DNA from: Anisodus tanguticus
Lineage: Eukaryota > Streptophyta > Magnoliopsida > Solanales > Solanaceae
Direction: 5' to 3'
Assembly: GCA_034509755.1 (NCBI GenBank)
Contig: CM067539.1
Span: forward strand, 21,299,001 to 21,363,000
DNA length: 64,000 bases
A model generated the notes under the pieces. That model saw only the letters and a list, made by a program, of their open reading frames with translations, had not been told where the DNA came from and ran no database searches. Positions 11,301 to 23,000 of this stretch are shown piece by piece. Numbering within the stretch: the first letter of the stretch is position 1; every line of letters begins with the position of its first letter. Both the position numbers and the translations under genes were made by a program.

Positions 11301-12686
11301 ATCTCTTGACAATTCAATTACAAGTCACAAGTGTTGTCTAAAGAATGAGATACATTGTAGCCGCTAAAAGAGGCAAGTTGTCGTACCTGAGGAGTATTAT
11401 ACTCGATGAAGCAGTACCCAACGGTTTTTTGAGTCTCCTTATCAACAGGCATCCAAAGACCACCCTCCTTTATAACACCAAGCTGGCTGTAAATTTTTCG
11501 AACTACTCCTTCCAATTTCTCAAATTTCTCTTTAGGTACCACTGGAAGATTGTCCACCACCAGTATGTTCCCAAAACCATTATCAAACTCCAAGGAGTCC
11601 TCTTCCATCACGTCATCATCGTCGCTGTCCTCATCGTATCCAAAAACAGCACAAATTCAAACCCCATGAAAATGCTAAAACACTAATTTCACAACACGTG
11701 AACCAAAAAATACAATTTTTAATAAGACGAATCTAAACTTTAGAGAAACTAAGCAGAACACGTATAAAACCATATATAAATCAATATATTGACCTGGGTA
11801 TGAAAATATAAATCAAGATATCAAAACCCACAAACTCAAAACCCCAAGAGAAACCCTAAAATTCTATCAAAGGCCTTAAATGTTGAAACTTTGCAGCAAA
11901 GACGGTAAAAATCCATATGTAAATAGATATTGTTGACTTGGGTACGAAAACAAGATATTCGAAACTCACAATGCAAAACATAAGATATTCAAAATCCATA
12001 TATAATTTAAATATTCAAAAACCATAAATCCAAAACCCATGAACAACACTAAAAATCAAATCTTCACAACAAATGAACCGGATTTGAGAACTAACGTTAA
12101 AAGAAATCCAAATTTCACATCATAGATTAGAAACCCATATGAAAAATCAATTTATTGAACTGTGTATTACTATGTGTTGCTTCATTTGTTTTGTATCGTG
12201 ATATCTTGTTGTCTTATTTTCCTTGAATTTCTGCATTGACTAAGTTTCTCTTGAGTCGAGGGTCTATCAGAAACAGCCTACCCAGAGGACAATTGTGGGA
12301 TTACAGTGGGTATGTTGTTGTAGTATTGAACTGGGTATGTATATATAACAATAAAAGCAACAAACACCCAAGAAAAACGCTAAAAAGCTCCAATCTTCCG
12401 AGCATATCAACCAAACCCATTAATTCAAACTCAAGAAATCGACAAAAGATCACAATTTTACAGCAAATAAACGAAATCCATAAACATAAACAGATAAAAG
12501 TGCATATATAAAACAAAAAAATGCAAACTTTACAACAGAAACACATAAAAATCAAGATTTCTACCTGGGTATGCCAAAATCTTCACCAGGTGGAAGGTGA
12601 ATGGAATCAAGATCGATTTGGGTTATATCCACTCCAACCCTATCAGCTATGGTTCTGATTTCTTCCATGGATACCACGTCCGACAT
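5324..12686 (-). CDS. EIF3B: Eukaryotic translation initiation factor 3 subunit B (eIF3b), complete, 11 exons
   Basis: Core scaffold subunit of the cytosolic eIF3 complex, which recruits the 43S pre-initiation complex to mRNA. Exons: 12565-12686, 11387-11624, 10389-10535, 10153-10281, 9842-9970, 9684-9767, 9493-9617, 6867-7059, 6248-6780, 6050-6158, 5324-5668. All introns are GT-AG and phases agree, giving 2154 nt and 717 residues, the usual plant length. Seen: a conserved N-terminus (LPPGEDFGI); an RRM at about residues 57-140 with RNP2-like ILVVDNLPVV and RNP1-like GYCFIEYNTP; an eIF2A-type beta-propeller (about 170-600, with FVQWSPMGTYL, DFSPGERYLVTY, AFAWEPKGHRFAV, WSPGGRFIILAG); and a charged helical C-terminus (KKYEAEDQDVSLQLSEQDRE), normally the eIF3i/g docking part. 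The start MSDVVSMEE is the first ATG in the exon. Intron 7 holds an opposite-strand RTE LINE. Identity is near certain; the exon 2 acceptor is inferred from frame. Confidence 0.96.
7060..7121. repeat. Short direct duplication at the edge of eIF3b intron 7
   Basis: CCTGAAATCATCTCAAAAAG occurs at about 7060-7079 and again at about 7102-7121. The first copy includes the intron 7 splice acceptor of eIF3b (TTTTTGAGATGATTTCAG on the minus strand), so a second acceptor-like sequence sits 42 bases upstream. It lies just before the RTE LINE sequence begins and may be related to that insertion. Confidence 0.75.
7122..9445 (+). mobile_element. RTE-type LINE, 5'-truncated, inside eIF3b intron 7 (antisense to the gene)
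   Basis: A non-LTR retrotransposon fragment of about 2.3 kb. Translating the plus strand in pieces gives a lysine-rich linker, then reverse transcriptase blocks: GRATGLDEISVEFWKSAD, DLEKAYDKVPRE, GSALSPFLFALVMNGL and the catalytic MLFADDIVLIDE at about 8245-8280. After these come TKTEYLECKFN and SFKYLGSIIQGNGEID, and a C-terminal RLAMDGLRRGRDRPKKYL at about 8860-8910. The N-terminal endonuclease is missing. The 3' part (about 9310-9441) is the widespread Solanaceae tail, CCCACGGTGTGGGATTTCAC then GTATG(TTG)n. Several frameshifts and stops make it dead. No clear target duplication was found. Confidence 0.9.
7182..9010 (+). pseudogene. Reverse transcriptase of RTE LINE, broken
   Basis: Coding remnant of the element at 7122-9445. 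The conserved RT blocks fall in several frames: 7182-7370, 7425-7727, 7817-8040, 8086-8328 (with FADD, the polymerase active site) and 8283-8543. In-frame stops occur near 7725, 8053 and 8328, and indels shift the frame near 8040 and 8290. The active-site aspartates are still present, but no continuous protein is possible. The C-terminal 'RRGRDRPKKYLGEVIRRDM' block is shared with the fragment at 23885-24505. Confidence 0.85.
12180..12325 (+). mobile_element. RTE/TS-type 3' tail fragment in eIF3b intron 1
   Basis: A degraded copy of the LINE tail seen at 9310-9441. It contains CTTGAGTCGAGGGTCTATCA, a shortened middle, GTGGGATTACAGTGGGTATG and TTGTTG. It marks a strongly truncated retrotransposition event on the plus strand, antisense to eIF3b. 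Confidence 0.75.
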
Positions 12687-13116
12687 GATTGAACTCTACC
12701 CTTTTAAGCTCTTTGTTTAACTTTTTTGCGGTGTTCAATTCGACTATGAGATTGTGCGGAGATAGCCACCTTTGAAGATGAAGGATAAGTGTGAGCTTTA
12801 GGGATAGAGAGCAATATGCAAACACAAGGAGTGTTGTAGGGTTCTAATGTAAGTTCTTATTGGGGTTACCCTCTCTTATGATTCGGGTAAACGGGTCGGT
12901 TCTGCTAGCCCCTACTTGATCTTTCTTTTCCTTCCTGAATTTGGACTTTGTTTTTTTTATTATGCAAAATTACAGGCTTTTAACACATTTACTATGGAAA
13001 ATTAGATTGAGGGGTTTAACACATTTTTTACCCATAAAAATTAAAATAAAAAATATATTAATAGGAATCTTTGTTACTAAATTGACACATTACTAATTTA
13101 ATTAGAAATTAAGTTT
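12687..13116 (-). promoter_or_regulatory. eIF3b 5' leader and proximal upstream region
   Basis: Directly upstream of the eIF3b ATG on the minus strand. The first 150 bases should be the 5' UTR; beyond that the sequence becomes AT-rich. I could not identify a convincing TATA box or other named element. Confidence 0.4.
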
Positions 13117-13610
13117 AAATAATTAATTTTAGTTTCAAAGTCATCGATATATGACTAAAGCGTGTTAAACGAGCTGAGTCGAATAGGCTCAATCGAGCTC
13201 GAACTTAATAAGGTTGGACTTCGATCGAGCTTTAACCAAATCGAATTGAGTTTAATCAAAAAATATAAAATGTCACAAAGATATTATTTAAAAAAAACTT
13301 ATTGTCTATCTTTCACACACTACAAAGAAAGTGAGACTACTCCATACCTATACTATAATTAAGCTTAATGAATTAATTTAGTTTCAAAGTTATCATACAT
13401 GACTAAAGCGTGTTAAACGAATTGAGTCGAATAGGCTCAACCAAGCTCGAACTTAATAAGATCAGACTTTGATCGAGCTTTAACCAAATTGAGTTGAGTT
13501 TAGTCAAATAATATAAAATGTCACTTAGATCATTTTTATACTTATTTTCTCTCTTCCACACAATGAGAAGAGAGTGCGATCACTCCATACCACTTGACAC
13601 CGTAGGAGAT
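13117..13610. repeat. Direct duplication of about 245 bp
   Basis: Two diverged copies in the same orientation (about 13117-13362 and 13366-13605). Each begins near TTAGTTTCAAAG, includes GACTAAAGCGTGTTAAACGA and GAGCTCGAACTTAATAAG-type motifs, then ATATAAAATGTCAC, and ends near CTCCATACC. It is non-coding. The cause of the duplication and any link to a mobile element are unknown. Confidence 0.75.
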
Positions 13611-14400
13611 TTTAGATTTAAAATGTTATAGTTAATGAGGGACTACACCACTTGTAATAAAATAATGGGTAACTTATACAAATGACTGTATTTTAGGAGC
13701 TTCTAATAATCCATAGCTACCTTTTTTTATTTATCATTTGTAGCTAGTTTTAGGCAATTCGCGTATATTTGAGTGTATTTAAATATATTGTTCAATTTTA
13801 TTCAACCGTATATGATATCACGTGTATTTGAATGTATTTGAATACATGCAACCTTATTTTCTTTGAATACATATGTATTCAAAATGTTTGAATTCCGGTT
13901 TATTTAAATACACAAAGGAATTGTGTATTCCAATGTATTTATATATTGATGTATCCTTTTATTTTAGATGTATTTGAATGTATTCGATCTCCGATCAGCA
14001 AGGTTGTCGCCGGACGTCGTAAGGTTGAGTGTCTTCTACTGTATTTGATTGTATTTCAATAATTTTTCAAATACAATGTATTTACTCAAAACAATTATAT
14101 ATAAACATATGTATATAGATCATTCAAACACACATACAAACAAATACATCTAGTTTTTCCCAAAAAATAAAATTAGCCAAATACATATAACTTATATTTA
14201 CACTAAAAAAAATGACGAATACACTAAAATATGAGATACAAAAGGGGAAGAAGCCATGAATTCCGGTAAAACGAATACACTAAAAATACTCAAATCTAAG
14301 GAAAAAACAATCAAACATTCAGATGGATCTCAAACAATTTGGATTCAGTGAGAAGAACTCGATCTCAATCGATTTTCTAAGGTTGAAGAAGGTTTGATTA
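13611..14400. other. Intergenic AT-rich stretch with TGTATTTGAAT-like motifs
   Basis: No gene seen. Between about 13740 and 14130 the motif TGTATTTGAATGTATTT and its complement AAATACAT recur many times at irregular spacing, suggesting an old degenerate repeat. Confidence 0.4.
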
Positions 14401-14406
14401 TTGTGG

Positions 14407-16500
14407 CTAAGCGAATAATAAGCATTGTAAGTACTTTAATTTCACCAACAGATGCAATGTTGATGGGACCGCCTTCATATCACGTATCCACAGTATTCCA
14501 AATATTGCGGTGTACCTCATATCCCCATCGAGGATATAAAACCTTGTCATCTTGAAAACCCCCATCGCGTCCACTTGTAAGTCTACTTCCCCCTTTGTGG
14601 TTTCACTTGACATGTTGAAACCTGAAAGATTTCTGGCGGCCGGAACTATTTTATTTGCCATATTCATTTCTTCTACCACCTTCAGCCTGACTATATTAAC
14701 TGAACTTTCGGGATCAATTAGAGCCCTTTTGACCTTGTAGCAATCAATAGGCACCGTGATCACCAATGCATCATTATAAGGGAAGATTACTCTGTCTGCA
14801 TCTTCTTCGGTGAACGTGATAGTACGCTCGTCAAGTATCTCCCGAAACCTCTTTTCCCGGGTAACAGAGATTTTTGTACTTTTAGCCGTCGTGAATGATG
14901 TAGCGACAATCATTGATCCACCATAAATCATGTTTATAACATGAGGTGGCACAACCGGATTAGTCTTTCCTTTTGTGGGTGGTCCCCACACATAATTATT
15001 CTAAGCTCTTTCACTTAAATACTCCGGAGATGGCCCCTGCTTAACATTCCTGCCACCTCATCTCATAGATCTCTACAATCTATTATTTTATGCCTGTGAG
15101 TGCTATGGAAATCACACCAGACGTACTGATCTCTTTTACTTAGATTAGACTGCAATGGTTTTGGAGGTCGATATGCCAGATGCGTCTTCAATACTGCCAC
15201 CGTTTGTTCTTTATCGATACTGAAATTGTATTCAGATAATTTTGGATATCCAGTACCCTTGGATGAGTTATTTTTCTTAGAATTCCATGATCCCATATTG
15301 TTTCGTCTGGAACCTCTTTTGTTATTCGATTTATCAAAAGAGCGGAAATCATGTCCCCCTCCTTTCTTTCTGGTGAGAGGATAAGATTGATATCGGTTCT
15401 TCGAAGAATTTCTTTTCTCCGCCTTTGCGAAGATATGCCTTAGCTCCAAGCATATCATCCTCAATTCGGATCTTGGACTCATACCGGTTGTGTACGTCCT
15501 CCCAAGTGGTTGCATAGAACTATAATAGATTTTCTTTGAGCTTTTGGGAAGCATCTGAACCTGCCAGATTCAACCCTTCCGTGAAAGCCGCTGCAACCCA
15601 TTAATATGGGATCGCTGGTAACAACAATTGCTCCTTTTGGAACTGTGTAACAATGTTCCTAAGGAGTTCTAATTCTCCTTGCGCAGTGCGGAAAATGTCT
15701 GTCTTACGTGCTTTCACCTTCCGGCCCCTGCATCAGCCTTTATGAACATGTCTGCGAGCTGGGTGAATGAACCGATCGAATTCTCGGGGAGTTGTGAATA
15801 CCATGTCAGGGCTACCTTAGCAAGTGTCTCAACAAACTTTTTAATCAGAACCGATTCTATCTCATGTTCTCATAGATCGTTCCCCTTTACGGCCGTAGTA
15901 TAGGCCATGATATGCTTCTGGGGATCGGTAGTTTCGTCATAACTTGCCACAAAAGGCATTTTGAATGTTTTGGGTATTAATTCAGGTGAGGCCTTTGGAT
16001 TATACATCAATTGAATATACTTCTTCGCATCCAGGTCGTCAGCCATGGGCGGCCCCCCTAGTATTTGAATGAATTGACGCCGGAACTCCTGGGCAGTTTT
16101 CTCTACCTTCTCTACATTGGAATCAACTTTGCTCGTTATGTCCCTTATGAATTTCAGGACCTTTTCCTATAACAGGTTTTCAGGAACCTCGCTATCTGAA
16201 CCATCATTTGCAAATCTGCTTTGGTTATCATCAATTCTGCCTTGATCCCCACCAGTCTCTCCATGTGTATTTAGTGGAGGGGCCGGTTATCTTGTCGGAG
16301 TACTGTCAGCATTTTTGAACATGAACTGCTCTTGAAATTGGTTCATACGCTCCAACTCTGCGCTTATTGCGGCATTCTGCACCCGAAGATTCTGTATGGC
16401 TTCCTCGGGCATTTCATTTGTGGGATCATCTCCATGTTGAGTCTGACCATCCTCGGGGATGACATCGTCTGTACCCATCGGGTTTCTATGCGTCACGTCG
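14407..16500 (-). pseudogene. Gypsy gag and aspartic protease region, broken
   Basis: Segments are 16496-16287 (gag N-terminus, Glu/Gln-rich, RMNQFQEQFMF), 15554-15063 (basic C-terminal gag, with YVWCDFHSTHRHKIIDCRDL, a degenerate CxxH/HxxxxxC cluster) and 14991-14407 (protease-like, with VKRALIDPESSVNIV in place of the usual DxGSS active site). The middle gag portion between 15560 and 16290 is only readable with shifts. In-frame stops separate all pieces. The altered DPESS motif suggests even the protease would be inactive. Confidence 0.75.
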
Positions 16501-16667
16501 TCTAGGCCTAGATTGTTAGTGTTGCCCCCGATGTTATGGTTGTTGTCACATAGTCATGTCATCCTATCTGATCTGAACAAACAAAAAGACTTAAAAGGAA
16601 AAAGTAAATTAGCTGAGGGGTCACTTGTGATACCACAATTGCCCAGGCCCCACAGCGAGCGCCAAAC

Positions 16668-17198
16668 TGTTTACCCGTAAAACGGTACAGTTGAATTTGT
16701 ATACGTGGTCAAGGACTCGTGGATCTCAAATTACACGTTAAATAAGACTTATACTGAAGACAAATAAAAATAAGGTAAAATAAGCAATAATTAGCCTGAG
16801 CTTTGAAATAACTTCTAAGCAAAAGTGACGATAACTTGCATGAATGCACACAAATCAAGAGAATATCAGTAAGTATATTGTGATAGCAAGAATCAGATGG
16901 GTTACAGTGGAATAATGTGCCCTATTTATACATGAACTACACGGGTACACAACCCACGAAACATGCCCTCATAAATGCAGGAGAATGAACGTCGTAATAA
17001 TTGAACAATCAATCTCTCAATAAATGTTATTAAAAGGTTGTTGGGAGTCGTGTGATCAGATTTAGTAACAATCATCCGTTACGGTGTAAAATGACTCTTA
17101 GCATTCTTTAATACTGGTACCGGCTTTGCTCATGTCGCTCCTGGTACCATGCATATCAAACCGAGAGTGTTGTAAACTGACGTGAGTTTGACTCAACA
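16668..17198 (-). repeat. 5' LTR of truncated Gypsy element (candidate borders)
   Basis: On the minus strand the candidate LTR begins TGTTGAGTCAAACTC (17198) and ends ACGGGTAAACA (16668), so it has TG...CA ends, immediately before the TTTGGCGCTCGC primer-site region. Only one copy is present, so the outer border rests on the TG motif and analogy with the LTR at 30111-30705. Confidence 0.55.
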
Positions 17199-20060
17199 TT
17201 ATACTCCGCGTGTTTCACCATAAATCATACAATTGTCTTATGCAAATTTTGCCCTATAGAAAGTGCATGAGAAGCCAATACTAGTATAGTATTGTAAAAA
17301 TGAATATCCATGATCTTTTGTTACCCCATCCCTATATCTTAATTTATGTTTTTTTTTTGTGAAACATGTGATTGCTGAAGGCCACATAAACAGATAAGCA
17401 ATAATTACAGAAAATAGTACATATGGCGACAAGCCCACATAAACAACATCCATACCAAATCAGTGGAATTTATCACCACCTCCATTTCCGAAGGCCTATC
17501 ATGCTATACCCATCAATTTCTACAACTATATACGATTCTCTAATCAAAGTCTAACTCAAGTAAGCCGTAACCTATCTTAAATTCGAGTGGGAGCCACAAA
17601 CAGTCAAACTTGAGCTTTCCCCTTCCGGAACGCTTTCGAACGAACAAGGTCTATCAAATATATAATCTAAGTTAAATTACGAATCTGAGGACACTCATAT
17701 TATTACGCTTTAATTTGAAATCAAAATGAAACCAAAAAGTGACCTCGGACCCACAAGGATAAAATTGAAATTTTATTTCGAAATTGATTCACTCAAAATA
17801 TAAAAACGAAGGCATCTAATTACATTCCAGAACCATGTCTGAGTGCATCGATTGAACTCTCTGGTAGACTTTTCTGGGCTAATTTAGTTTTATATATCGC
17901 AGAACTATATAGCTTTGCATTTTGTAGATCGTCCATTCAGAAATATATCGAGCAATTCATTTAGAAATGTAGGAAGCAAAGTACGTAGCACAATGTTTAT
18001 ACCAGGGCAATTCAATGTAATGAAAATTATAGGCCACCTACTTTTGAGTTGAAAACATATGTAAAAGTTAGATCATAAAGGCATCATTATCCTATTATTA
18101 CCTAATCATTGTCTAGCCATCATATCTCCAATCATAGCACCATCATTTAAGCCTAACAAAGAATATATATATGAAGCATATTTAAATTTTCCACGGGATT
18201 TCCTTTAGTTGCCGGCTTCGTCAAACACTGTTCCTTCTTTATTTTCTTTTGCAAGCTAAAGGTAAATGTATTAATTTAAAACCCTAACCCACTAAGATAT
18301 ATGGGTCATAAGGATTAGGTGCCTAATATCTTACCACAATAGTCTCCCTAATTCACTTAACCACTCTGAGTACTTTAAAATTTACTAACTCTGTCAAATA
18401 CTTTATTTTTCAACTTATACCATATATGGTTGCAAATAATATTCCTATGAATAAAATACTCACACACATTAAATAAATATATAAAAAAAACTATTCAGCA
18501 ATTAAATAGCCGTAGTTAAAGAGATAGCTCAAAATTTCTATTTTCTTAACTTAATAATTTGCAATTTCACTAATTGTTCTCCGACACTCACTGAATTGCC
18601 TCGGGAGGTGCGCCACCCCTCACCGCAAGCTATAGACACCAAAATAAGACCACAAAAAAGATATTTTAGAAATATTAGGCCTAAAAGTGCTAAAATGCCA
18701 AACGGGTCGTTACATACATGATATTTTCTTTATAGCACATGTCAAATATCAAATTCTTAGTAAAACAAGCGGCCAAAAGAATTGAGTAATGAAACTGTAA
18801 AATATTTGCCAACTTTCAGTAGGAAGGTCTTCACGTTGACGACATGAGCAGTTAACTATGTCTTCATGGCGACCTTCATAGGAAATATGGGCACCAACAT
18901 GGGTTAATATTAGACATCTTCAAGAGTCAATTTAGGCTACTATTTTTTGACAAGAAATTCCACGGCGTGTCCTTCCGTCTTCTACTCATTTACTAACTTT
19001 TTACCTCATTTTTCAGAGTTTACAAATGTAGATACACTCATACACCATCATAGCAAGTTTGTCCATCCACAAAAATTTGTGATGATCCATCAGAACTTGC
19101 AACCAAATTATAGCTTACAACCAAATTATAAATTGTAAGCTATTCTTGCAAAACTTCTAAAACGAGGTCAATTGTAGGAGTCCCACGAAATTAACCTATT
19201 TATGTAAATCACCGTTTTTATACCTTTTTGGACAATAACTCAAATCAGCCAAACAGAAAACAGATCTTGCCCAACCCATTAGATTTTGGACGAGTTGGGT
19301 TAGATCATATACCTTTGGATCAATTCCGCTACCCCTAGTCCGGTGCAGCATTCAACATCCCGCCAAATTTTATTTTAGTAAGACTAATAGTTACTCCTGC
19401 AACGACCTAGGAATCATTTTGTTGCATGTCATTTGAAATAATTTATATTCTGTTTCCAAGCATTGAAGAGGTAATTCTGAAAGCCCAATGGACATAACTT
19501 TTGCAGACCGGTCGGCCATTATACAGTACAAGGTATATATCTCGAGAATCCTTTACAATTGCACGTAGCAACTCTACATTGGTTTGCATCCTAAATGCAT
19601 AGATATAATATAATGCACAAAGCTTCCACGTATTAAAAATACACACACACAAAAAAAGCACTACAAAGCTTCAAGCTCTTACAGTAGCAGCTTAGCAAGA
19701 GAGACCTGAATCTGATAAATGTGTCTCTTCTTGCACAGCAGATGAGCCTCAACCTTATACAACGGGAAACAACAGTTCTCTTTCCTGTGTTTATATTATT
19801 AGAATTACAAAATCTCCTAAAGAAGGAGCATTTTGGACTAGTCCACGAAAACCCAGAAGCTCCTAACACGCCATTAACATGTAATGCAAAGTTCTTATGT
19901 CATTTTTATCTAATCTTAAACAGAGTAGTCACGTCAAACTCGGGATGAAGTGATTGGCAGGGTATTTTCCTTCATTTTGATTTCCAGTAAACTAAAGTGA
20001 TTTGCTCGGATGATTAATCAGATCTTAACGTGTTAAAGAAAAAGCATATACATGAGAGGT
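17199..20060. other. Intergenic region without recognised genes
   Basis: AT-rich sequence between the truncated Gypsy and the NDUFAF3 stop codon. Only short random frames are present. The last 200-400 bases next to 20061 should include the 3' UTR of the neighbouring gene. Confidence 0.4.
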
Positions 20061-23000
20061 TTATGATTCTACTCCATATGGGAGAAGTGCAGCAGCCACA
20101 ATCCTGCCTTCTTCATTTAGAATATTATAAGTTGATGCAGCATTTCTCTGCAACACAGATGAAGGAATGTAAGCAACTTAAAGTGGACGGAGAGGAAGAA
20201 GATCAAGCTCTGATCAGCTAATATGTGCAAAAAACATGATATATGCGGACATCTAATAAGCAACAGGCCAACGAACCAAGCTTTTTGAGTTAGATAGCAA
20301 TTTCTTTTCATGTGAGTAATCTGATATCAATATACCAAAGCGTGTATCATTCAGTTATGGGCTCGGAACACTTAAACAGTTTATTTTGTGAAGAATCACA
20401 TGAATAGGAAATAGTATGTTTAAACGATTAAGTCTAGGCCCAGATCACCTGTTTCCATCTTCTAATAGTAGTTTTGGACTAAAACTTCCACAGATGTTGA
20501 GTAAATGGTGGGGGTATGATGCATTAACCAAGAATAAATCTTGCTCAGAACTTCTATGCTAGCCATCTCATCTATCAACACAATCTGATAAGTGATAACT
20601 ACTGAAATAGTTGTGCATAGGTGACATATCCCCCTTCCTTTGGCACATAATCTTTCATAATAAACGAAGAACCATATACTTACAGAATCAACTGCTTCCA
20701 ATTTCATTCCAGTAGAACGAATAAAGGCACGAAGCTCAGGATTTACTGGTTGAATGTACTTCCCACAGCCAAGAAGCAGAATCTCTGCAGTGAAGTTAAC
20801 ATTAGGAGCAAAGAAAAAGAAGAGCATGAATACCAAGAATAGTATTTACTTATGAAGATAATCATTCCTCAAGGAAATCAGGAACGGAGTCGATACTCAT
20901 TAGAAAAGATAATCATTCCTCGACGAAATCAGGGACGGAGTCGATACTCATTAGGTGAAGTGAGTTCTCTATAATTCAGAATGAACCATAAAATATTTTT
21001 TCTTATCGCAGTGGTGTTCGGAACAGCTTGCATGCACCTTGGTTTTAACCCAACTTCATTGACCCGCAAAGGTCACACCTTTTGGTGCAGGATTTTCTCA
21101 ACATCTTATGCTGAATTTCCTTCCACACCAAACTCTTCAAAGCTAAGGGTGTTATTAGACATCCATAATTCTCTCTATAAAGGTCAAACAAATTACTGAA
21201 TCCTGTTCAAGTTAATTATGTTTTCCAATTCTGAAATGAAATTTTATTTCTAGTAGTATTTACATTTTTTTCTTCTGGAAAAGCGCAAAAAACATATAGC
21301 CCTAATTGCAAGATATTTTGAAATAGTCAATCTACCTTGACCAGGCTGTTTCCCTCTAATCGGTTATTGGCAAACATAAAGCAAATGGAGGGAAATACAA
21401 AAACAGCACAGCTGCAACTATTCGTCTACCATCATATTTGTTGACTACTGGCTTTGAAACAAACCTCCCAATATATTAAACCTTACACTTGCCTTAGGGC
21501 TATGGTATATTGGCAAGAGTGTAGCTTGTGATGTGTGGGTTAGGCGCCGCTGAGTTCGAATTGCCGCAAACAAAAGCCTGTATTTAAGTGGAGAAGGGTA
21601 GAGGGGCAGGCCCATTATCCACCGAATTTCGATGCGCCATTGGTTCTTGAGGTTTTCTCGGTTATAGAAAAAACATATTAAATTATGCACCTTTAACTGA
21701 TTAGTTATCACTTAAAATCTTTAACTACCTTGAATTACAAATTCAAGCCTCTTCCCTTAATTTCAGACAATACAAGTACCTATAACAACAAAAAGGATAT
21801 AAAACTTTCCAGAACTGATCTGTATCAAAGAAGAAATATTTGCTTATTAGATGACACATCGAGTTCAGCCAAGAGAACCCCAACCAAGCACAGTAGCAGA
21901 TCCTTCTCAAGCAGGAAACTGCATCAGACAGATTTGCAGCAATCTTACAGTGTGATGCGCACATCAGAACATGACACAGACTTGCATAATATGCTGCCCC
22001 CCCCCCCCCCCCCCCCCAACCCCCCGTTTTTTTAAGAAAGGTAACAGTAATAGTTCCCCCTTTTTATGTGGAAGAAGAAATGAAACAAAGCTGTGCACCA
22101 CTGAAAGATTTTCAAAACATTTCAATCGATGTTGCTAACTTGAAAGGAAAATGGGTAAAAGGATTTTCAAAGACATCAAAAAAGAAAAAAAAAAGATAAA
22201 ACTTGCTTGATCTCTGCAAGAGAAAGAACAAGGAATGAGACATGACGGTCCAATGGTATGGGCACCCTCACAATGTTGTACATGAACATGAAGGTAGGTG
22301 CAGAGAAACATCAGCTGAGGATCGCATTCTTCAACATTGATTGTTACTCACCTGGAACTGGTCGCACAGTCTGGAAGATAGATAAGCTGCATGAAGCCAC
22401 ATACCAATGGCATGTCAGATGTGTGTATAGCCAAATTGAAAAAGGACACAATTGGTTATTTTTACGGGGAAAAAGGGCTTTCATTATAAGTGACATCCAG
22501 GCAATATAACTAAACAGTTGGACTTTGTGACACAGCAAAATGTCCAAACCTATGTAATACAAGGGTTCTGGACATGGTACTAGTCCCTTTACAGCTTTAC
22601 CCCAAATGATATTTCCCACTTTGATCTGGCTAAGTTACGAAATGAGAGTTCTACTCTTGTACAGTTTATTTTCCAACAAAGAACATGTGAAGATATGAGC
22701 AATTTTTAGGCTTTGCAGACCCTTAAGAGGAAAAGTTACACACGATAGTGTAAAAGTTGGATCCATGTAATTATTGTTCTTGTTTGACATATGATAAAAC
22801 TTTCTTTTCTAAGAAATTGGACATTATAAAGGGAATATCACATTCTTTCAACCTGCTGTCAACTCTTGGTCATCTACTGAGCTACTGGGTATCTGCATCC
22901 TTAACTTCAATTGACCGCAAGGTAAACTAGACTGAACCACTTCAATTGGCTAGTCCAATACAAATCTATTAACAGTTTTCCCATGTCTAACCAACTCCTA

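Larger units (their letters stand above)
14401..17198 (-). mobile_element. Truncated Gypsy-type LTR retrotransposon (5' LTR, gag, protease)
   Basis: Read on the minus strand: a candidate 5' LTR (17198-16668), a leader starting TTTGGCGCTCGCTGTGGGGC next to the LTR (primer-binding position), a degenerate gag (about 16500-15060) and a protease-like segment (14991-14407). Sequence then stops without RT, integrase or a 3' LTR, so over half the element is missing. It is related to, but clearly different from, the element at 26262-30705; the LTR starts and gag layouts match. Confidence 0.8.

Noticed and set aside
21488..21672. A tRNA gene on the plus strand
   Set aside because: Same reasoning: promoter boxes without a foldable tRNA, and a SINE-like body.
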